Part shown: one piece after another, positions 18,196 through 26,481 of the stretch
How the letters are laid out: every line of letters begins with the position of its first letter
How positions within the stretch are numbered: position 1 is the first letter of the stretch
NCBI RefSeq assembly: GCF_008728855.1
Contig: NZ_CP042906.1
Location: forward strand, 2,418,001-2,482,000
From: Hypericibacter terrae
GTDB taxonomy: Bacteria > Pseudomonadota > Alphaproteobacteria > Dongiales > Dongiaceae
Direction: 5' to 3'
DNA length: 64,000 nucleotides
Notes under the pieces: generated by a model
What the model saw: only the letters and a program-made list of their open reading frames with translations
The model's database searches: none
What the model was told of the DNA's origin: nothing
Translations under genes and position numbers: made by a program

Positions 18196-19005
18196 ATGAC
18201 CGACAGCGACAAGGTCTTCGCCGGATCGATTCCGGGTTTGTATGACCGATATCTGGGGCCGCTGCTGTTCGAGCCCTACGCCCAGGACATGGTCCGGCGC
18301 CTGGCGGACCTGAAGGAAGGCCGGCTGCTCGAGATCGCGGCGGGAACGGGGATCGTGACGCGCGCGCTCGATCGGGCGCTGCCGCCGAAGGTCGCCGTCA
18401 CCGCGACGGACCTCAACCAGGCGATGCTTGATCACGCGATGACGAAGCTGCGGTCGCCGCGAGTCCGCTGGCATCAGGCCGACGCCCTGGCGCTGCCCTT
18501 CAAGGACGAGGAGTTCGACGCTGTGGTCTGCCAGTTCGGCGCCATGTTCTTCCCGGACAAGCCGAAGGCATTCCGGGAGGCGCGCCGGGTGCTGAAGCCC
18601 GGCGGCCGTTTTCTCTTCAATGTCTGGGACCAGCTCGAGGAGAACGAGGTGAGCCTGGTGGTGACCGACGCGGTCGCGGCCTGTTTTCCGCAAGATCCGC
18701 CCCAGTTCCTTCGCCGGGCCCCGCACGGTTACCACGACCTGGCCGCGATCCGCCGCGATCTGGAGGCGGCCGGTTTCGGCGCGATCAAATCCGAAACCGT
18801 GAAGAAGCAGATCCTTGCCTCGTCGCCGCGCGATCCCGTGATCGGCTTCTGCCAGGGCTCGCCCTTGCGCAACGAGATCGAAGCGCGCGATCCGAAGCGC
18901 CTCGCGGAGGTCACGGAGATCGCGACCAGGGCGGTCGCGGCTCGCTTCGGCAACGGGCCGATCCAGTGCGGGCAGCAGGCGATCGTCGTCGAGGTGCGGA
19001 AATAA
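18196..19005 (+). CDS. Class I SAM-dependent methyltransferase
   Basis: A 269-residue protein. A Rossmann methyltransferase core is visible: motif I LLEIAAGTGIVTRAL (~36-50), the acidic strand VTATDLNQAML, the post-motif HQADALALPFKDEEFDAVVCQFGAMFFPD, and VLKPGGRFLFNVWD. It resembles the UbiE/Methyltransf_11 group acting on small molecules or lipids; the substrate is not identifiable. A good AGGAGG ribosome-binding site lies 8 nt before the ATG. It probably shares a transcript with the DUF1345 gene. Confidence 0.88.
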   Translation: MTDSDKVFAGSIPGLYDRYLGPLLFEPYAQDMVRRLADLKEGRLLEIAAGTGIVTRALDRALPPKVAVTATDLNQAMLDHAMTKLRSPRVRWHQADALALPFKDEEFDAVVCQFGAMFFPDKPKAFREARRVLKPGGRFLFNVWDQLEENEVSLVVTDAVAACFPQDPPQFLRRAPHGYHDLAAIRRDLEAAGFGAIKSETVKKQILASSPRDPVIGFCQGSPLRNEIEARDPKRLAEVTEIATRAVAARFGNGPIQCGQQAIVVEVRK

Positions 19006-19063
19006 CCGCGACAGCGGCAGCGGACCGTGTTGTAGAAATTATCGGAAGGAACCGGGGGCATAG

Positions 19064-19843
19064 ATGAATAAGGAGTCGAACCTCGTCAGCCGCATCAGGG
19101 CCGGTGAGACCGTGATCGGCAGCTGGTTCACCGTTCCGCATCCCATGGTCGCGGAGACCCTGGCGCAGGGCGGCTTCGATTTCCTGCTGCTCGACGGGGA
19201 GCATGCGCCGGTGCCGCCCGATGCGGTCAGCAATCTGCTGCCCTCGACCGAGCTGCATGGCTGCCCGGTGATCTACCGGCCGCGCACCAACAGCGTCGAC
19301 CTGATCCGCGGCGCGCTCGATGCGGGCGTGACGGGCGTCATGGTGCCGATGATCGAGAACGCGGCCCAGGCCAAGGCCGCGCTCGATGCCACGAAATATC
19401 CGCCGCTGGGCCGGCGCGGGATCGGGCCCTGGCGGGCCTCCAACTATTACGACAATTATCTCGACTATGTGGCGACGGCGAACGAACGCACCTGCGTCGT
19501 GCTGCAGATCGAGAGCAAGGCGGCCGTCGACGCGATCGACGCCATCGCGGCGCTGCCGGGCGTGGACGTGCTCTATGTCGGTCCGGCGGACATGGCGGGC
19601 TCGATGGGACTCAAGCCGGGCGAGCGCCATGCCGAGCTGACCGCTGCCATCCGCCGCGTCGCCGAAGCCGCGAAGAAGCACGGCAAGGCGATGGGCATCG
19701 ATGTCACCTCGCTGGATTTCTTCGCCGCCTATCAGGAGATGGGGTTCACCTACTTCACCTACGGCATCGACACCAGCTACCTGATGGACGGCGCCCGCGC
19801 GGCGAGCCAGGCTCTGCGCGCCCATCTCAAGCCGAAACGCTGA
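19064..19843 (+). CDS. HpcH/HpaI-family aldolase
   Basis: A 259-residue class II (metal-dependent) aldolase of the HpcH/HpaI/CitE-like TIM-barrel fold. Visible signatures are GSWFTVPHPMVAETLAQGGFDFLLLDGEHAP (catalytic His and metal-site region), GVMVPMIENAAQAKAALDATKYPPLGRRGIG, VLQIESKAAVDAIDAIAALPGVDVLYVGPADMAGSMG, and a C-terminal FTYFTYGIDTSYL. Members cleave 4-hydroxy-2-oxo acids to pyruvate and an aldehyde. It seems to be transcribed alone, 58 bp after the methyltransferase. Confidence 0.9.
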   Translation: MNKESNLVSRIRAGETVIGSWFTVPHPMVAETLAQGGFDFLLLDGEHAPVPPDAVSNLLPSTELHGCPVIYRPRTNSVDLIRGALDAGVTGVMVPMIENAAQAKAALDATKYPPLGRRGIGPWRASNYYDNYLDYVATANERTCVVLQIESKAAVDAIDAIAALPGVDVLYVGPADMAGSMGLKPGERHAELTAAIRRVAEAAKKHGKAMGIDVTSLDFFAAYQEMGFTYFTYGIDTSYLMDGARAASQALRAHLKPKR

Positions 19844-19876
19844 AGCGCAGGCACCGCCCTCCTCGGGCGACGGCGC

Positions 19877-20989
19877 CTACTGCCCGACGGCACCCTTCAG
19901 CGTCTGCAGCGCCGCCGTCAGCAGCGTGTCGCTGTGCGGCACCTCGGCGTCGGCCTCCTGCGCATCGAGGCCCTTCCGGGCGACGGCGAGCTTGAGCAGC
20001 CGGTTCTCGTCGGGCGCCAGGATCATGTAGTCGGCGACATAGGCGTTCTGGGGATTGGCGCGCCGGCAGACGGTGTGGATGCGCCGCGCCGGGAAACCCG
20101 CCTTGCCGCTCAGATCCTCGATGCGGGAATCGAACACGCCGCGGCAGCTGGCGGCGTCGTTGAAGAGCGTGAGCGTGCCGGTCATGCCGACCAGATAGGC
20201 GATCGGTGCGTGGCGCGGGGTCAGCTCGTAGCCGGAAAGGCCGCCGCCCGAACGGTCGGAATCGAGCCAGAACAGCGGGAAGCCCGGCGCCAATTTCCCG
20301 CGCTCCGCATCGGGCAGGATGCGGGCATTCGCGATGCCGGCCTTCGCCAGCAGGCCGTTGGCGAGATCGGTCAGCGCCGAAGGCTCCATCGGCCGGAACT
20401 GTGCGGTGCTGGTGGGGCCGTGGCCGATCGTCTGGGTGGTGCCATCATCGGCCGGGACCGGAATCCCGGCGCCGAAGGGATCGCCCACCGCCTGGTTGCC
20501 ATAATTGGCGAAGCCCATCTCGCGCATGGTGCAGGCCAGCAGCCGCTGCAGCCCGCGATTGACCTGGCTCAGGGGATAGACCATGGACTCGCCCGTCGCG
20601 GGATTGACCGCGATGCGGGTGCCGATCCGCAGCCGCTGATAGATCGGGCCCGGATTGTCGAAGGTCATGCCCGCGGTGTTCGCGTCGTAGTTGGTGAGGA
20701 GGGCCGGCAGCGGCGGATATTCGCCGACGATGATCTCGGCCGATTCCGCCTGGCCCCTCTTCAGATCGGCATGCTTGTTGGTGAAGCTGACGACGAAGCT
20801 GCCGTCCTTGGCGTTCGAGAAGGTGACGAACTCGCCGGTGACGAACTCGGTCGTCATGGAGCAGCGCACGAAGCTGCCGCTCTCGTCGTAACGGGCGGTG
20901 CCGTCCCAATGACCGATGGTGAACTGGTCGGCCGCCTGGGCCGCCGGGCTGAGCAGGAGGAGCAGGACGGCGGTCGGCAGGGCACGCAT
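19877..20989 (-). CDS. Secreted protein of unknown function, paralogue 1
   Basis: A 370-residue protein with a clear Sec signal peptide (MRALPTAVLLLLLSPAAQA, cleavage after AQA). The mature part contains four Cys that are all conserved in the upstream paralogue (RCSM, LLACTMREMG, SCRGVFDSRIEDL and HTVCRR), which suggests two periplasmic disulfides. Other shared blocks are GEFVTFSN, DPGP.YQRLR and FANYG.QAVGDPFGAG. I do not recognise a domain family. It is the second copy of a tandem pair on the minus strand, starting 123 bp after the stop of its relative. Confidence 0.8.
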   Translation of the reverse strand: MRALPTAVLLLLLSPAAQAADQFTIGHWDGTARYDESGSFVRCSMTTEFVTGEFVTFSNAKDGSFVVSFTNKHADLKRGQAESAEIIVGEYPPLPALLTNYDANTAGMTFDNPGPIYQRLRIGTRIAVNPATGESMVYPLSQVNRGLQRLLACTMREMGFANYGNQAVGDPFGAGIPVPADDGTTQTIGHGPTSTAQFRPMEPSALTDLANGLLAKAGIANARILPDAERGKLAPGFPLFWLDSDRSGGGLSGYELTPRHAPIAYLVGMTGTLTLFNDAASCRGVFDSRIEDLSGKAGFPARRIHTVCRRANPQNAYVADYMILAPDENRLLKLAVARKGLDAQEADAEVPHSDTLLTAALQTLKGAVGQ

Positions 20990-21112
20990 CGAGGGCGACT
21001 CCGGGCCAAGGAAGAGGATCTGGACGGCGCCGCTTTTAGCACGGTCCGGCCCCGATCGCCGGTGGCGATTATGGGCGTCCGGCCGTCCGGCAGCCGTCCG
21101 GCCCGGGCCGTC

Positions 21113-22222
21113 TTATTCGCCGGCCTTGCTCCTCAGCGTCTGGACGGCCGCCGCCAGGAGCGCGTCGCTGTGGGGCACTGTGCTGTCACCGTCATGGCCG
21201 TCGAGACCCCGCCGCTGGACCGCGAGCTTGACCAGGCGATCCGCGTCCGGCGCAAAGATCAGGTAGTCGGCCATATAGGCGTTCTGCAGGTCGGGGCGCT
21301 GGCAGACGGTGTGGATGCGCCGCGTGGCGAATCCCGCCGTCGCCGTCAGATCCTCGATCCGTGAATCGAAGACGCCCTGGCAGCTGGCGGCGTCGTTATA
21401 GAGCGTCAGGGTGCCGGCTATTCCCACCAGCAGCGGCATGGGCGCGTGCGCCGAGGTGAACTCGTAGCCCACCAGGGCCCCGCCGGTGCTCTTGGAATCG
21501 ACCCAGAGGAGCGGGAATCCCGGCGCGAAGTTCTGGCGCTCCTCGGCGCTCAGGAAGTGCGGCCGGGCGATGCCGGCGCGCGACAGAAGATTGTTGGCGA
21601 GCTGGCTGAGGGTCGCCTGGTCGAGCGGATGGAACTGCGGCGTGTCGCGCGGGGCATTGCCGACATATTGCGTGCTGGTGGTGTCCGCCGGGTAGGGCAG
21701 GCCGGCGCCGAAGGGATCGCCGACCGCCTGGGAGCCGTAATTCGCGAAGCCCATCTCGCGCATGGTGCAGGCGAGCAGCCGCTGCAGCCCGCGATCGACC
21801 AGGTTCAGCGGATAGACCATGGGTTGCTCATGGGTGGGGTTGATCCCCACCCAGGAGGCGACGCGCAGCCGCTGATACATCGGGCCGGGGTCCGTGAAGG
21901 TCATGCCGGCGCTGTTCTTGTCGTAGTTCGTGATCTCGGCGGTCAGCGGCGGAAAATCCGACAGGATCTGGGCCGGGCGCGATTGTCCCGCCGTCAGCGC
22001 GACGTTCTTGTTGGTGACGGTCATCGCCAGGCTGCCGTCGGCGGTGTTCGAGAAGGTCACGAACTCGCCGGGCATGAACTCGCCCGTCATCGAGCAGCGC
22101 TGGAACTTGCCGCTGGAATCGTACTCGGCGCCGCCACTCCAGCTGCCTTCGGTGAAACGATCGGCCGCCTGGGCGGCGGGGGCGAGAAGCAGGAGCAGGG
22201 GAACGAGGAACAGGGCACGCAT
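21113..22222 (-). CDS. Secreted protein of unknown function, paralogue 2
   Basis: A 369-residue protein. The ATG at 22222 was chosen because it begins a textbook signal peptide (MRALFLVPLLLLLAPAAQA); the frame stays open upstream to 22756, but that part antisenses the GYD gene. It is collinear with the neighbouring gene (19877-20989) over its whole length, with the same four Cys and near-identical signal peptide, so a tandem duplication is clear. It is probably periplasmic or extracellular. Its role is unknown. Confidence 0.8.
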   Translation of the reverse strand: MRALFLVPLLLLLAPAAQAADRFTEGSWSGGAEYDSSGKFQRCSMTGEFMPGEFVTFSNTADGSLAMTVTNKNVALTAGQSRPAQILSDFPPLTAEITNYDKNSAGMTFTDPGPMYQRLRVASWVGINPTHEQPMVYPLNLVDRGLQRLLACTMREMGFANYGSQAVGDPFGAGLPYPADTTSTQYVGNAPRDTPQFHPLDQATLSQLANNLLSRAGIARPHFLSAEERQNFAPGFPLLWVDSKSTGGALVGYEFTSAHAPMPLLVGIAGTLTLYNDAASCQGVFDSRIEDLTATAGFATRRIHTVCQRPDLQNAYMADYLIFAPDADRLVKLAVQRRGLDGHDGDSTVPHSDALLAAAVQTLRSKAGE

Positions 22223-22324
22223 CGGGGCAACTCCGGATCGGGGACGACAGGTCAGTGCGCCGCAGCCTTCGCACGGCCCCACCTCCGGTCGCTGCGGAAT
22301 GACATATGAGCACGGAGTGCGCAG

Positions 22325-22360
22325 AAAAAAGGCCGGCGCCTGCCGCACCGGCCGTGAAAA
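22325..22360 (-). terminator. Intrinsic terminator after the GYD-domain gene
   Basis: On the minus strand a GGCCGG...CCGGCC hairpin (22353 to 22331) is followed by six T residues. It lies 21 bp past the GYD gene stop and isolates it from the secreted paralogue genes. The opposite strand also has an A/T run, so it may be bidirectional. Confidence 0.75.
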
Positions 22361-22380
22361 AACGTTACAACTGTCGTCGG

Positions 22381-22674
22381 TCAGGTGACCGAGGCGATGA
22401 TCCCGCGATAAGAATCTTCCGAGAAGGCCTTGAGCGTCGTGGTGCGGACATTGCCGCCCATGCCCAGCGTGAGGGCGAGCTTGGCGGCCGCCTCGTCGTT
22501 CGGCAGATCGACGATCAGGATCATGTCGTGGGCGCCGGTGGTCATATAGAACTTCCTGAAATCGCCGCCGAGTTTCTTGATGAGCGCCTTGGCCGCGTCG
22601 AGCCGCTTCGGCGATTCCTTGACGTTCTTGATGCCCTGCTCGGTCCAATTGGTCAGCAGAATGTACTTTGCCAT
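22381..22674 (-). CDS. GYD domain-containing protein
   Basis: A 97-residue single-domain protein matching the GYD family (ferredoxin-like alpha/beta fold). Landmarks are YILLTNWTEQGIKNVKESPKRL, GGDFRKFYMTTGAHDMILIVDLPNDEAAAKLAL and a C-terminal VRTTTLKAFSEDSY. The variant here has TTGAHD where many members have GYD. Cytoplasmic, function unknown. It is a single-gene unit ended by a hairpin terminator. Confidence 0.9.
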   Translation of the reverse strand: MAKYILLTNWTEQGIKNVKESPKRLDAAKALIKKLGGDFRKFYMTTGAHDMILIVDLPNDEAAAKLALTLGMGGNVRTTTLKAFSEDSYRGIIASVT

Positions 22675-22990
22675 GCATGCCTCCGTTGCGATGAAGTGCT
22701 GTCCTAAGACGGCCCTCGATGTCTTCGCACCGATAGGAATGTAAGTTTAGCAGCAAGCCTGTTCTCCCGGCTTAACAATTGCGAGGCGGGGAGGCATGGG
22801 AGAGCGGCGTTCCGACCCTTCTTGCGAAGCGCGCCCGACGATGCGGCGGCGCGCCGCGGATTCCAGGATGAGATCGCGTTCATGGAGCCCGAAAACGGTC
22901 ACATCGTCGTGACGGGCGCTGCCGCGCCGCGACGCCATCCCCAATCTATGAGTCGAGGCGGGTTCTCTCTTGCGCCCGCGAGGAGGCAGG

Positions 22991-23200
22991 ATGCGCCGAC
23001 CCCTGATGATTGCGCTGTCGATGGCAGCGGGGCTGTCCATTTCAGCGATCCAGACCCTCGCCGCCGCGTCGGCGGTCAACGATGACGCAGCGAAGATGAA
23101 CACCGCGCTCAAGGGCGCGGTCTGTTCCCCGGTTGGAGGACTGTGGCTCTGCCACGCCGCCGACGACCAGGACGCAGGGCATGCTCCGACCGCCGGATAG
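22991..23200 (+). CDS. Small exported protein, hypothetical
   Basis: A 69-residue ORF with an AGGAGG ribosome-binding site ending 5 nt before the ATG and a clear signal peptide (MRRPLMIALSMAAGLSISAIQTLAAA). The short mature part contains two Cys (GAVCSPVGGLWLCHA) that could pair. No family is recognised. The region 22675-22990 upstream shows nothing else of note. Confidence 0.55.
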   Translation: MRRPLMIALSMAAGLSISAIQTLAAASAVNDDAAKMNTALKGAVCSPVGGLWLCHAADDQDAGHAPTAG

Positions 23201-23258
23201 CGCCGCGGTCGAGTTCTAAGAACAAGAACACGCGCTCGAATCCCCTCCCCCCTCGAGG

Positions 23259-24546
23259 CAGGGCTGTCCGGGGAAACTCATGCATAACAGAACGCCATCT
23301 GGTTGGCTGGGACTTTGGGAGATGGCTTGCTTGGATTGACGGGCGGCGGGCGATCGATACGGTGGAAGGTTTTCCTGGTAAAGAGCGACTGGCCGACGAG
23401 TTCGGCCAGTCGCAGGAGGGGGATTTTCACGCTGTGGAGGCGCGCGCCGATGCGCAGGAGCAGATAGGCGATCATGGCGGCGAGGACCTGCAGCCGGATG
23501 GCATTTTCGTTGTTGCCAAGGAACTTGCGAATATCGAGATGCTGCTTGATCCAGCGGAACAGCAGCTCGATCTGCCACCGGGTCTTGTAGAGGGTGGCGA
23601 TTTCCACGGCCGAGCGGGTCATATCGTTGGTGATGAGGGTGATGACGCCGCCTTTTTCGCGCCGGACCCGGATCCGACGCAGCCGGATCGCCAGCTTGGA
23701 ATCGCCCTTACTGACGAGGCGGACCTCGGCGTCGTCGATGATCCTGAAGCCGTCGCCGACAATCTTCCGGAGCTTGCGCCGCTTGGTGGCGCGCAAGCGC
23801 ATGTTGGACTTCGCGCGCGTGACGAAGACCGCCTCGGCGGCGTCGATCTGGCACCACCAACTGTAGCGACAATAGCCTTTGTCGAAGACATAGGTGGCTC
23901 CGGCCTCGATCGGCACGCGCCGGCCCACCTCGATGTCGTTGATGGTGGCCGGCGTGACCTCGACCGAGCAGGGGCGATCGGCCTTGGGATCGTAGACGAC
24001 ATGCATCTTCATGCCGCGGATCCGGCCGTTCCAGTCCGCCCAGGCGCAGACCTTGCCCAGCGGAATCGGCGAGGCGTCGATCAAACGCAGCATCTCGTTC
24101 CCTTCCTGGCGAGCCAGCCGATCCACCTCCTGGGAAAGCGTGCCAAACAGCCCCGCAAACACACTCACTGGACGGCGCGCATTGGCATCCGACAAGGTCG
24201 AACGAACCAGCTTCCCGACCCCCAGATGGTAGTGATGCTGGGAGTTGGCGTTGAAACCCGCCTCCACCCCCCGCAGGCTCTTGGCGTGGCTGAGCTGGGC
24301 GTAGATCAGCGCCACCAGATGATCCCAGCTCTTGAAGGATTTGTCGTAGGCATCGCCGTCGTGGCGCTCCACCAGCGTGCGGAATTGACGCCGATCGATG
24401 GGTTTCAGCAGGCTCACGAAGATGCTACCCATGTACTGCATGCCCGGTTCCCTTTCTGAGTCTCGACAACCAGAAAGTACCCGGAAAACCTCCGGAAAAC
24501 CGGGCATGCGCCCGCGACCTATCGACTCATTCCCCGGACAGCCCTG
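23259..24546 (-). mobile_element. IS4-family insertion sequence, 1288 bp, with 9-bp target duplication
   Basis: The ends are perfect 17-bp inverted repeats (CAGGGCTGTCCGGGGAA at 23259-23275 and its complement at 24530-24546). Both sides are flanked by the 9-bp direct repeat CCCTCGAGG (23250-23258 and 24547-24555), the expected duplication size for IS4. Removing the element and one copy restores a near-perfect CCCTCC...CTCGAG...GGGAGGG palindrome, so the insertion hit the centre of an extragenic palindromic repeat. The intact duplication suggests a fairly recent insertion. Confidence 0.92.
23278..24441 (-). CDS. IS4-family transposase
   Basis: A 387-residue DDE transposase. An N-terminal DUF4372-type segment (FVSLLKPIDRRQFRTLVERHDGD, SWDHLVALIYAQLSHAKSLRGVEAGF) is followed by the RNase H-like core: Asp in RLIDASPI, Asp in YVFDKGYCRYSWW, and the IS4 signature YKTRWQIELLFRWIKQHL with the catalytic Glu. 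All three acidic residues are present, so it is probably active. The ATG at 24441 starts the conserved N-terminus; the open frame upstream crosses the terminal repeat. The stop lies 19 bp inside the left IS end. Confidence 0.93.
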   Translation of the reverse strand: MQYMGSIFVSLLKPIDRRQFRTLVERHDGDAYDKSFKSWDHLVALIYAQLSHAKSLRGVEAGFNANSQHHYHLGVGKLVRSTLSDANARRPVSVFAGLFGTLSQEVDRLARQEGNEMLRLIDASPIPLGKVCAWADWNGRIRGMKMHVVYDPKADRPCSVEVTPATINDIEVGRRVPIEAGATYVFDKGYCRYSWWCQIDAAEAVFVTRAKSNMRLRATKRRKLRKIVGDGFRIIDDAEVRLVSKGDSKLAIRLRRIRVRREKGGVITLITNDMTRSAVEIATLYKTRWQIELLFRWIKQHLDIRKFLGNNENAIRLQVLAAMIAYLLLRIGARLHSVKIPLLRLAELVGQSLFTRKTFHRIDRPPPVNPSKPSPKVPANQMAFCYA

Positions 24547-24877
24547 CCCTCGAGGGGGAGGGCAGGGAGGGGAATGACTCGGTCCACGATCCCGCCGAGG
24601 TGCGAAGGGGTCGATATCGAGCAGCCCCCTCCCCAACCCTCCCCCAAAAGTTGGGGGAGGGGACAAAGCAAAAAATCGAGATTCGGAACCGCCGCCTGTT
24701 CTCTCCCGCGCTGTCGACAGGATCTGACGAGGCGAGCCCCAGGACGGCGTAACATCTCGGTGATCGCAGGGGCCGGCGGGTCACATCGCCGTGAGCCGAC
24801 ACATCGTCGACCCGTCCGGGTGGCTAGGATCGAATCCTGCGGGCCCTATTCCAGTGCGCCCGCGAGGAGGAACCACC
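24547..24877. repeat. Extragenic palindromic repeats downstream of IS4
   Basis: This 331-bp stretch holds no gene. It starts with the right half of the palindrome split by the IS4 element (24547-24562), and has a further perfect hairpin CCTCCCCCAA / TTGGGGGAGG at 24638-24660, of the same CCTCCCC family as the 4.8, 32.3 and 42.8 kb repeats. The last ~200 bp contain the upstream region of the next gene, with no clear promoter motif. Confidence 0.6.
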
Positions 24878-25273
24878 ATGCGTAAAATCACGATGCTCGC
24901 GATGCTCGCCGGCCTGGCGTTGTCCGCCGGCGTCACGCTCTCGGCCCAGGCCGAGGATTACGGTCCGATGAAGGTGATGCAGACCTCGATGGGCAAGGTC
25001 CTCACCGACGCCAAGGGAATGACCCTCTACACCTACGACAAGGACGCGCCCGGCGTGTCGAACTGCACGGGCGAATGCGCCGAGTATTGGCCGCCCGCCA
25101 AGGCCGAGGCCGGCGCCATGCCGGTCGGCGGTTTGACCATCATCAAGCGGCCCGACGGCACCATGCAATGGGCCGACGACGGCAAGCCGCTCTACACCTT
25201 CGCCAAGGACAAAGCGCCCGGCGACGTGATGGGCGATAACATGAAGAACGTCTGGCATGTGGTGAAGGAGTAG
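24878..25273 (+). CDS. COG4315-type exported repeat protein
   Basis: A 131-residue protein with signal peptide MRKITMLAMLAGLALSAGVTLSAQA. The mature part is the secreted family with YTYDKD / YTFAKD repeats (TLYTYDKDAPGVSNCTGECAEYWPPAKA; PLYTFAKDKAPGD), each with a conserved aromatic-Asp pattern and a C-x3-C pair. It probably acts in the periplasm; the biochemical function is unknown. The ATG at 24878 has a GGAGGAA ribosome-binding site; the frame upstream to 24791 is not conserved-looking. It is followed by an intrinsic terminator. Confidence 0.85.
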   Translation: MRKITMLAMLAGLALSAGVTLSAQAEDYGPMKVMQTSMGKVLTDAKGMTLYTYDKDAPGVSNCTGECAEYWPPAKAEAGAMPVGGLTIIKRPDGTMQWADDGKPLYTFAKDKAPGDVMGDNMKNVWHVVKE

Positions 25274-25312
25274 GCGAGCGCGAGCGCCGCGCTACACAGT
25301 GCATAAAACAAT

Positions 25313-25342
25313 GGGCCGGCTCCGAGAGGAGCCGGCCCTTGT
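25313..25342 (+). terminator. Intrinsic terminator, 11-bp stem
   Basis: A perfect 11-bp stem GGGCCGGCTCC / GGAGCCGGCCC with a GAGA loop (25313-25338), followed by TT. It lies 40 bp after the exported protein stop. The 13-bp sequence GCCGGCCCTTGTC on its right arm recurs at 27449-27461, on the other side of the DUF262/FRG island. Confidence 0.75.
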
Positions 25343-25413
25343 CATACTGGCTTAACGAATTCAGCCCAAATGCATCGAGGTAAGTTGCTACTGGTTGAGT
25401 TCAAATGAACGAT

Positions 25414-26481
25414 TTATGAAGCAAAACGAGAAAACCTCTCTGCAAGAATTCGAACTCGCTCAATGTGGCTGGTGAGGTCGTTGGTGCTGCGGTTCAGTCG
25501 ATCGTATTCAAGTAGTTGCTTGTCGATCCCGCGGCTTCCTGCAGTCTCCGCCTTCTGACGGTTCTCCCAGCGCTCCTCCTCAAATTGAACGAGGAATTCG
25601 CGAACGATGCGATATTGACGCTGTTTAATCGATCGTATGAACCAATAGTAGACAGGGACCACACCCGCCGACAGAAGTAAGCGATCCTTGGGAAGGAACA
25701 CGCCAGTTAGATCATCCAGAGTCGAGTAGGTTCTCCGTCCAGCCAACTCCAACCGATTTCGGTCCTTGGATGCAGCCAGTACGAATGCATCCAAGCTTGC
25801 CTTCTTCGTTTCCTGTGGTTCGCCAAAATACTCAAAGAGAATGATCTTGGCTGCAGCATTAAGGTCTTGCCCACGAAGTACTTGGAATGAAACACACTCT
25901 GAAAAGAAATCGTGCTTTGATATCTGACGTATTACCTCAGGCGCCGGTCCCGCCATCGCGTTCCGCACCTCTGCGCCCGTCAATGGCTTGCTTCGATTTA
26001 GCCTCACGAACAGCTCATTGATGAGTTCCTCTTTGTTCGTAATTACACTCATTATCGAGAGATTATAGTTGTCGAATGCCTCGGCGATCTCACCGTGGTT
26101 TTGCGATAGATCACGGTAACTCAGGCCACCGAGTTTTAGAGCCGGATTCTCCAAAAACACAAAATCAGAGTTCAGTTGAACTGTACCTTCAAAGAAATCG
26201 AAAATGGCTTCCAGGCGCTGCTTGCCGTCGATGACAGCATAGGGCAATCGCTTCTTATTCAATTTCGAATCCGCATAGGTAAAATCTGCTAGATATAGCT
26301 TCGGGACGTCAAATCCATTGAGTATGGAATCAATAAGGTATGCCTTGTCTGCGGCGGACCAAAGACGTCCGCGGCGTTGATAAGACGCGTCCATATCGAT
26401 CTTTGATTTTCTTGCCCTCCACCATGAAAGCGTCTTTGGCTCGTGGGGAGTGACTTTCAACCTGGTCGTTTGGGGCTTCAT
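25414..26481 (-). CDS. DUF262 domain protein (ParB-like NTPase fold)
   Basis: A 355-residue protein of the DUF262 family. YQRRGRLWS (34-42) and the hallmark VIDGKQRLEAIFDFF (DGKQR at 85-89) are the ParB/sulfiredoxin-like nucleotide-binding motifs. ELFVRLNRSKPLTGAEVRNAM is also typical. The C-terminal ~150 residues are helical and lack a recognisable DUF1524 HNH motif, so it differs from GmrSD and SspE. Its ATG immediately follows the stop of the FRG gene (zero gap), so the two are one operon. Codon use is markedly AT-richer than the surroundings, which suggests horizontal acquisition. Confidence 0.88.
   Translation of the reverse strand: MKPQTTRLKVTPHEPKTLSWWRARKSKIDMDASYQRRGRLWSAADKAYLIDSILNGFDVPKLYLADFTYADSKLNKKRLPYAVIDGKQRLEAIFDFFEGTVQLNSDFVFLENPALKLGGLSYRDLSQNHGEIAEAFDNYNLSIMSVITNKEELINELFVRLNRSKPLTGAEVRNAMAGPAPEVIRQISKHDFFSECVSFQVLRGQDLNAAAKIILFEYFGEPQETKKASLDAFVLAASKDRNRLELAGRRTYSTLDDLTGVFLPKDRLLLSAGVVPVYYWFIRSIKQRQYRIVREFLVQFEEERWENRQKAETAGSRGIDKQLLEYDRLNRSTNDLTSHIERVRILAERFSRFAS

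Noticed and set aside
22747-23112. Minus-strand 121-codon ORF next to the GYD gene
   Set aside because: It is antisense to the better-supported exported-protein gene at 22991, and has no family-like sequence or ribosome-binding site.
25414-26481. Calling the DUF262 protein a GmrSD or SspE restriction enzyme
   Set aside because: The C-terminal half shows no DUF1524 HNH-like motif, and an FRG gene rather than a nuclease gene is its partner.
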